Part shown: positions 59,817 through 64,000 of the stretch, piece after piece
How the letters are laid out: every line of letters starts with the position of its first letter
How positions within the stretch are numbered: the stretch's first letter is position 1
Source: Actinomadura meyerae
Lineage (GTDB): Bacteria; Actinomycetota; Actinomycetes; Streptosporangiales; Streptosporangiaceae
NCBI RefSeq assembly: GCF_900188445.1
Contig: NZ_FZOR01000001.1
Location: forward strand, 372,001 to 436,000
DNA length: 64,000 nucleotides
Reading direction: 5' to 3'
Position numbers and translations under genes: made by a program
Notes under the pieces: generated by a model
The model's input: only the letters and a program-made list of their open reading frames with translations
Databases searched by the model: none
Told to the model about the DNA's origin: nothing

Positions 59817-60455
59817 TCACAGGGCGGTGAAGAGGGTGACGGCCCCGGCGCCGATCAGCGCGACGGCCCAGACGCGGTCGAGGTTGAACCAGGCGCGCCG
59901 CAGCACCGCCAGCCCGACGATCTCGTAGACGAGCACCGCGATGACGCCCGCGACGGCGAACATCGACAGCGTGTGCACGGCCGTCACGAAGATCCCCGTG
60001 GACACCGCGCTGCCGGACGAGGACGCCAGCCCGTGGTCGTGGCCCGCCGGGGCCGTCCCGGACGAGGTGAGCACGGGCAGCAGCATCAGCCCTGCGCCGT
60101 GCACCGACGACATCAGGAACGACCAGCCGGCGAGCTGCCACAGCGAGATCCGCATCCCGACCCAGCGGAAGTGGCGCCGCGACAGCAGCCGCCACAGCCC
60201 GAAGCCGGCCAGCAGCGCGCCCCCGCCGATCGCGACCGCCTGGGTCGCGACGACCGACCGGGTCAGCGCGATCAGTACCGCGACGGCGCCGACGGACGCC
60301 GCGTGGCCCGCGGCGATCGCCGGGAGCGCCTGGAGGACCAGCGCCCTGCTGCGCTCCTGGAGGCCGCGGGCCACCGCGAACAGCCAGCCCATCGCCGGAT
60401 TGATCCCGTGGAACGCGCCGAGCGCCACCAGCGCGGCCAGCGACCCGTCGCTCAC
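59817..60455 (-). CDS. Membrane protein with intramembrane histidines
   Basis: A 212-residue protein with about six helices. Histidines lie inside helices: LGAFHGINPAMGWL, AAGHAASVGA, SSVHGAGLML and FVTAVHTLSMF, plus AGHDHG in a loop. The pattern recalls metal or small-molecule transporters such as NiCoT/UreH-like proteins, but I cannot assign it. The GTG start overlaps the SBP56 stop, so it is part of that operon. Confidence 0.75.
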   Translation of the reverse strand: MSDGSLAALVALGAFHGINPAMGWLFAVARGLQERSRALVLQALPAIAAGHAASVGAVAVLIALTRSVVATQAVAIGGGALLAGFGLWRLLSRRHFRWVGMRISLWQLAGWSFLMSSVHGAGLMLLPVLTSSGTAPAGHDHGLASSSGSAVSTGIFVTAVHTLSMFAVAGVIAVLVYEIVGLAVLRRAWFNLDRVWAVALIGAGAVTLFTAL

Positions 60456-61852
60456 GGGTAGCAGTAGGAGTCCGAGGAGGCGTCGCCGCCCTGGAGGCGG
60501 GTCTGGTGGGGGCGGCGGCCGCGGAAGGCGTCGCCGTTGGGGAAGAAGCGCTCGTCGAAGGCGAACCCGTCCGGGGTGGAGTCGAGCTTGGCCATCCAGG
60601 CGCCGACGCCGTCGGGGTAGAACTGGTCGTCCCACGAGCCGTAGAGCGAGTTGGTGACGTAGACGCGCTTGCCGTCGCGGCTGATCTCGACCATCTGCGG
60701 ACCGCCGGCGAGGGGGCGGTCCGGCTCGGCGGGATGCGGTGTCCGGTTGACGATGCCGCCGATGCGGACCGAGCCCGCCTCGACGGGGTTGAACGGGTCG
60801 CTGACGTCGTAGCGCTTCAGCTCGCCGGTGCCCCAGCACGACACGTACAGCCACTGGTCGTCCACGGACAGGTCGATGTCGGTGACGAGCGGCGGCACCG
60901 CGCCGAACGGCTGGATGACCGGCGGGAGGCCGGCGGGGTCGGCCGGTTCGGCGGGGATGGTGATGACCTTGGTGGCGGTCCAGGCGTCGCCGTCGCGGTG
61001 CCAGACCCAGACGGACGCCGACAGGTCCTCGACGTTGACGACCACGCCCGCGAACCCGTACAGCTTGGTCGGGTCGTGCGCGGGGCGCAGCTCCAGGACC
61101 ATCTGGTGCTCGTCGCCGAGGTCGACGGTCTGGACGTGCTTGCGCTTGCGCAGGTCGAAGAAGTTCAGCGCGTGCCCGTACTTGCGGCCGAGCAGCAGTT
61201 CGCCGACGACGCCGTCCTCCACCATGGAGGGGGTGCCCCACTCGGACGTGACGAGGACGTCGTGCGCGATGTGCCACCACGCGTCGTAGGCGAGGTACTG
61301 CGGGCCCCGGTCGACCTCCCACCGGCCGAGGACGTCGAACGAGGTGTGGTCGAGCAGCGCGATGCCGCCCGGCCCGTCCTCGCCGTTGGCGCCGCCGAGC
61401 GCCGTCAGGTAGAGCCCCTCGGGCCCGCAGTGGACGGTGTGGGGCCGCGAGTACCCGGCGCGCTTGGCCAGCTCGTCGGCCTCCAGCACCTTGACGATCT
61501 TGGGGGCCGTGGGGTCGTCCTTGGTGTCGATCACGTACACCCGGGACGAGCGCAGCCCGGGGACGATGAGGTACCGGCGCTCCACGTGCGGATGCGGCGA
61601 CCCCGGGCACAGCGCGCTGCTGCACGCGTTCCACCCGAAGTGGTGCAGCTCGTCACCGAGGTAGGGCAGTTCCGTCCAGCCCACCACGTCCCCGTAGGAC
61701 GGCGAGCCGGGGTCGACGTCCAGGACGGCGAGCGCGTCGGGCTTCGCGGCGGCACGGTCGAAGGCGACCACGTAGGCGAGCTTCTCGGCGGGGGCCGAGG
61801 CCGCGTCGCGGGGGGAGGCGTAGAAGGTCGGGTCCGGCTTCCACAGTGCCAT
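60452..61852 (-). CDS. Selenium-binding protein 56 family (methanethiol oxidase-like)
   Basis: A 466-residue SBP56 protein. Conserved features are LHHFGWNACSSALCPG near residue 70 (the CSSC selenium-binding site of mammalian homologues is CSSALC here), YSRPHTVHCGPEGLY with metal-type histidines, and VTSEWGTP. Family members oxidise methanethiol to formaldehyde, sulfide and hydrogen peroxide, in bacteria and man. No signal peptide. It lies 60 bp after the molybdoenzyme gene. Confidence 0.9.
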   Translation of the reverse strand: MALWKPDPTFYASPRDAASAPAEKLAYVVAFDRAAAKPDALAVLDVDPGSPSYGDVVGWTELPYLGDELHHFGWNACSSALCPGSPHPHVERRYLIVPGLRSSRVYVIDTKDDPTAPKIVKVLEADELAKRAGYSRPHTVHCGPEGLYLTALGGANGEDGPGGIALLDHTSFDVLGRWEVDRGPQYLAYDAWWHIAHDVLVTSEWGTPSMVEDGVVGELLLGRKYGHALNFFDLRKRKHVQTVDLGDEHQMVLELRPAHDPTKLYGFAGVVVNVEDLSASVWVWHRDGDAWTATKVITIPAEPADPAGLPPVIQPFGAVPPLVTDIDLSVDDQWLYVSCWGTGELKRYDVSDPFNPVEAGSVRIGGIVNRTPHPAEPDRPLAGGPQMVEISRDGKRVYVTNSLYGSWDDQFYPDGVGAWMAKLDSTPDGFAFDERFFPNGDAFRGRRPHQTRLQGGDASSDSYCYP

Positions 61853-61885
61853 GGTCGTCCTTTCGTGCGTGCCTGTCGGGGGATC

Positions 61886-61927
61886 GGGGGTTCAGGAGAC
61901 GGCGTCGGGGGTTCAGGAGACGGCGAC
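61886..61927. repeat. 21-bp tandem duplication across the molybdoenzyme stop
   Basis: Copies at 61886-61906 and 61907-61927 differ by one base. The right copy contains the functional minus-strand stop; the left copy repeats the last codons and stop. Confidence 0.9.
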
Positions 61928-63175
61928 GGGGTGGCGTACGACGGCGCCGAACAGGTAGCCGAGGGTGTTGTAGGGGGCGTTGAAGGGCTGGGACGCGCCG
62001 GTCTCGTCGGTGGCCCGCGCCAGCAGCTCGTGAGGTCCGCGGCTGTGCGGCCTCCAGGGGAACTCCCAGCGCGTCCAGCCCCGCGGGTCGGGGCGGTCGA
62101 GCAGCCTGGCGCGCCGCCAGGTGGCGCCGCCGTCCACGCTGATCTCGGTGTGCCGGATCCGGCCGGTGCCCGACCAGGACCGGCCGCGCAGGACCTGCGG
62201 CGCCGCGGGCAGGGACGCCTCCCAGGGCAGCTCGAAGGCCGACTTGACGTTCGCGCGGGTCACCGGCGGCGATCCCTCCGGCGGGTAGCCGGGGCCGAAG
62301 AGCCGGTAGAAGCGGGTGTTCCACGGGGAGTACAGCGGCTCGGCGGCGACCTGGATGTCCCCGAGCCACTTGATGGAGGCGATGCCCGTCCAGGACGGCA
62401 CGACCAGCCGGACGGGGTACCCGTGGTCGGGCGGGAGCGGGGCGCCGTTCATCTCGTAGGCGAGGAGGACGTCCTTCATCGCCTTGGCGACGGGAAGGGG
62501 ACGCCGCACGCGGCCGAGGTTCTCGCCCTTGTCCACATAGTCAGCGTCCAGCCCGCGCGGCAGGATGTCCACGGCCTCGCGGGTAATACCTGCGAGGCGC
62601 AGCACGGTGGAGAGCCGGACCCCGCGCCACCGCGCGACGCCGATGGCGCCGAGCTTCCAGGGCGTCCCTGAGACCTGCTGCCCCTGCTGGGAGGTGTAGA
62701 ACCCCCGGGCGTTCCCGGTGCATTCGATGAAGGCCGTGATGGTCTCGGAGGGGAGCCGCAGCAGGTCGGCGTAGGAGAACCGGACGGGACGCTCCTCGCC
62801 GGGGGAGCCGTGCAGCCCGGTTCCCCACAGCTTGAGCCGCCAGGTGCGCGCGTCGATGCGCGGGGTGGCGACGTGGTTGCGGACGAAGAAGCGGTCGGCG
62901 GGGGTGAGCAGGCCCTGGCCGCGCATGGCCTCCCACCGCATCTCGGCGTTGGTCCCGTACGGGATGAACAGCTCGGGAGGCAGCGGCTTCACGATCGCCG
63001 GGCCCTCGTCGGCCGCGCGGGCGCCCGTCGCGGCGGCGGGGAGGGCGGCGGGGACGGCGAGCGCGGCGCCGGCGCCCGCGGACAGGCGCAGCATGCCCCG
63101 CCGGGACAGCGCGCGGACGCTCTCGTAGGCGGCCTCGTCGGTGAGGTCGGGTTCCTTGCCGTTACCGGATCGCAT
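61913..63175 (-). CDS. Tat-exported sulfite oxidase-like molybdopterin enzyme
   Basis: A 420-residue protein. The Tat signal SRRGMLRLSAGAGAALAVPA is at residues about 25-44. The oxidoreductase_molyb domain has the molybdenum-ligand cysteine in FIECTGNARGF (near residue 150), YEMNGAPLPPDHGYPVRLVVP and WTGIASIKWLGDI. The C-terminal Mo-co dimerisation domain has HTEISVDGGATW. It has no haem domain. Sulfite or a related sulfur compound is the probable substrate. First gene of the three-gene operon; start ATG 63173-63175. Confidence 0.92.
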   Translation of the reverse strand: MRSGNGKEPDLTDEAAYESVRALSRRGMLRLSAGAGAALAVPAALPAAATGARAADEGPAIVKPLPPELFIPYGTNAEMRWEAMRGQGLLTPADRFFVRNHVATPRIDARTWRLKLWGTGLHGSPGEERPVRFSYADLLRLPSETITAFIECTGNARGFYTSQQGQQVSGTPWKLGAIGVARWRGVRLSTVLRLAGITREAVDILPRGLDADYVDKGENLGRVRRPLPVAKAMKDVLLAYEMNGAPLPPDHGYPVRLVVPSWTGIASIKWLGDIQVAAEPLYSPWNTRFYRLFGPGYPPEGSPPVTRANVKSAFELPWEASLPAAPQVLRGRSWSGTGRIRHTEISVDGGATWRRARLLDRPDPRGWTRWEFPWRPHSRGPHELLARATDETGASQPFNAPYNTLGYLFGAVVRHPVAVS

Positions 63176-63316
63176 GGTCCGATGCTCGCGGGCACCAGCC
63201 GTAAAGTCAACTTTCCCTACCTGCATCATATGAATTGTGGCGAACCGGACGAGGCCGCCGAAACGCAAGAGCGCGGGCCATGTGACTTGCGTCTCCCGCC
63301 GAGTAGCCTCGATGCC

Positions 63317-64000
63317 GTGGGGGAGACGGCGTCGACGACCATGGACCGGGTCGGATCGCCCGCGGAGCTCGCGGGCCTGCTCGACCGGCACGCCTACCTG
63401 TGCGACGAGGGGCTCGCCACGGCGTGCTTCCTCGCGCTGCGGATGGGCCGGCCGCTGTTCCTGGAGGGCGAGGCCGGCGTCGGCAAGACCGAGCTGGCCA
63501 AGACGCTCGCGCGGGCCCTCGGCGCGCCGCTGATCCGGCTCCAGTGCTACGAGGGCCTGGACGCCTCCCAGGCCCTCTACGACTGGGACTTCCCGCGCCA
63601 GCTGCTGCACCTGCGCGCCGCCGAGGCCGCCGGCGTGCACGACGTGGCGCGGCTGGAGGGCGAGCTGTACGACCGGCGGTTCCTGCTGGCCAGGCCGCTG
63701 CTGCGGGCGCTGGAGACCGCGCCGAGCGTCCTGCTGGTGGACGAGCTCGACCGCGCCGACGACGAGTTCGAGGCGTTCCTGCTGGAGGTCCTCAGCGACT
63801 TCACGATCACCGTCCCGGAGCTCGGCACGATCCGGGCCGAGCGGCCGCCGGTGGTCGTGGTCACCTCCAACCGCACCCGCGAGGTGCACGACGCGCTCAA
63901 GCGGCGCTGCCTGTACCACTGGCTGGAGCACCCCTCGTTCGACCGCGAGGTCGCGATCATCAGGCGGCGGCTGCCGGACGCGGCCGAGCGGCTCGCCGGG
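63317..64000 (+). CDS. CoxD/MoxR-type AAA ATPase (cut by right edge)
   Basis: The first 228 codons of an AAA+ ATPase from GTG 63317 (ATG 63341 possible). Walker A is GEAGVGKTELAK, Walker B VLLVDELDRADDEFEAFLLE, and sensor 1 is in VVVVTSNRTREVHDALKRR. LQCYEGLDASQALYDW is typical of the CoxD-like branch, which with VWA proteins matures molybdenum hydroxylases such as CO dehydrogenase. It is divergent from the molybdoenzyme operon. Confidence 0.88.
   Translation, partial: MGETASTTMDRVGSPAELAGLLDRHAYLCDEGLATACFLALRMGRPLFLEGEAGVGKTELAKTLARALGAPLIRLQCYEGLDASQALYDWDFPRQLLHLRAAEAAGVHDVARLEGELYDRRFLLARPLLRALETAPSVLLVDELDRADDEFEAFLLEVLSDFTITVPELGTIRAERPPVVVVTSNRTREVHDALKRRCLYHWLEHPSFDREVAIIRRRLPDAAERLAG

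Overview
The window is chromosomal DNA of a very GC-rich actinomycete. The order bldD–pyrR–pyrBC–carAB–pyrKDF–sIHF–gmk–rpoZ–coaBC–metK–priA–def–fmt–rsmB–rpe, followed by the rib operon and hisG, is essentially the Streptomyces core arrangement. A short class-1 PyrF, loss of hisE from the rib/his junction and secreted Rhs proteins suggest a non-Streptomyces lineage, perhaps Streptosporangiales such as Actinomadura. That placement is inference; the synteny is seen.

Region by region. 1-8.5 kb: start of a polyprenyl diphosphate synthase (left edge), metF, a GNAT enzyme, two WXG/ESX-like proteins, an ArsC-like protein, a YbaK-type deacylase, an L,D-transpeptidase lipoprotein, a HEPN protein behind a near-perfect SOS box, a class III CoA-transferase and an MFS exporter. 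8.5-19.4 kb: the developmental regulator bldD, divergent from a complete pyrimidine operon. A PyrR-binding RNA element covers the pyrR Shine-Dalgarno, and a 20-bp hairpin separates carAB from pyrKDF. 20-24 kb: sIHF, gmk, rpoZ, coaBC, metK. 24-36.9 kb: a membrane protein, priA (no Walker A motif), a hypothetical protein, def, fmt, rsmB, a PAP2 phosphatase, rpe and a large membrane protein.

From about 36.9 to 51 kb a foreign island interrupts the conserved order. It carries a secreted LamG protein, a 2,329-residue Rhs protein with a Hint domain and a 95-residue variable tip, and an overlapping candidate immunity gene. A scrap yard follows: a frameshifted GNAT tail, Nudix fragments, an orphan Hint fragment, an orphan immunity-like gene, an unknown low-GC ORF and an IS5-type transposase in two pieces. 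A 31-bp Nudix-derived direct repeat lies at both ends (37.0 and 50.6 kb). A sequence nearly identical to a Crp/cAMP-receptor site lies upstream of the LamG gene. Next is a whiJ/abaA-type regulatory set (XRE-DUF5753, duplicated DUF397, HATPase, hypothetical).

From 53.9 kb the core resumes: DoxX, an FMN riboswitch with ribE-pnuX-ribBA-ribH, then hisG (without hisE), a PH-like membrane protein and a Uma2 nuclease. The right end has a minus-strand operon (Tat-exported sulfite-oxidase-like molybdoenzyme, SBP56/methanethiol oxidase-like protein, histidine-bearing membrane protein) divergent from a CoxD/MoxR-type ATPase cut by the window edge. No rRNA, tRNA or CRISPR array was seen.
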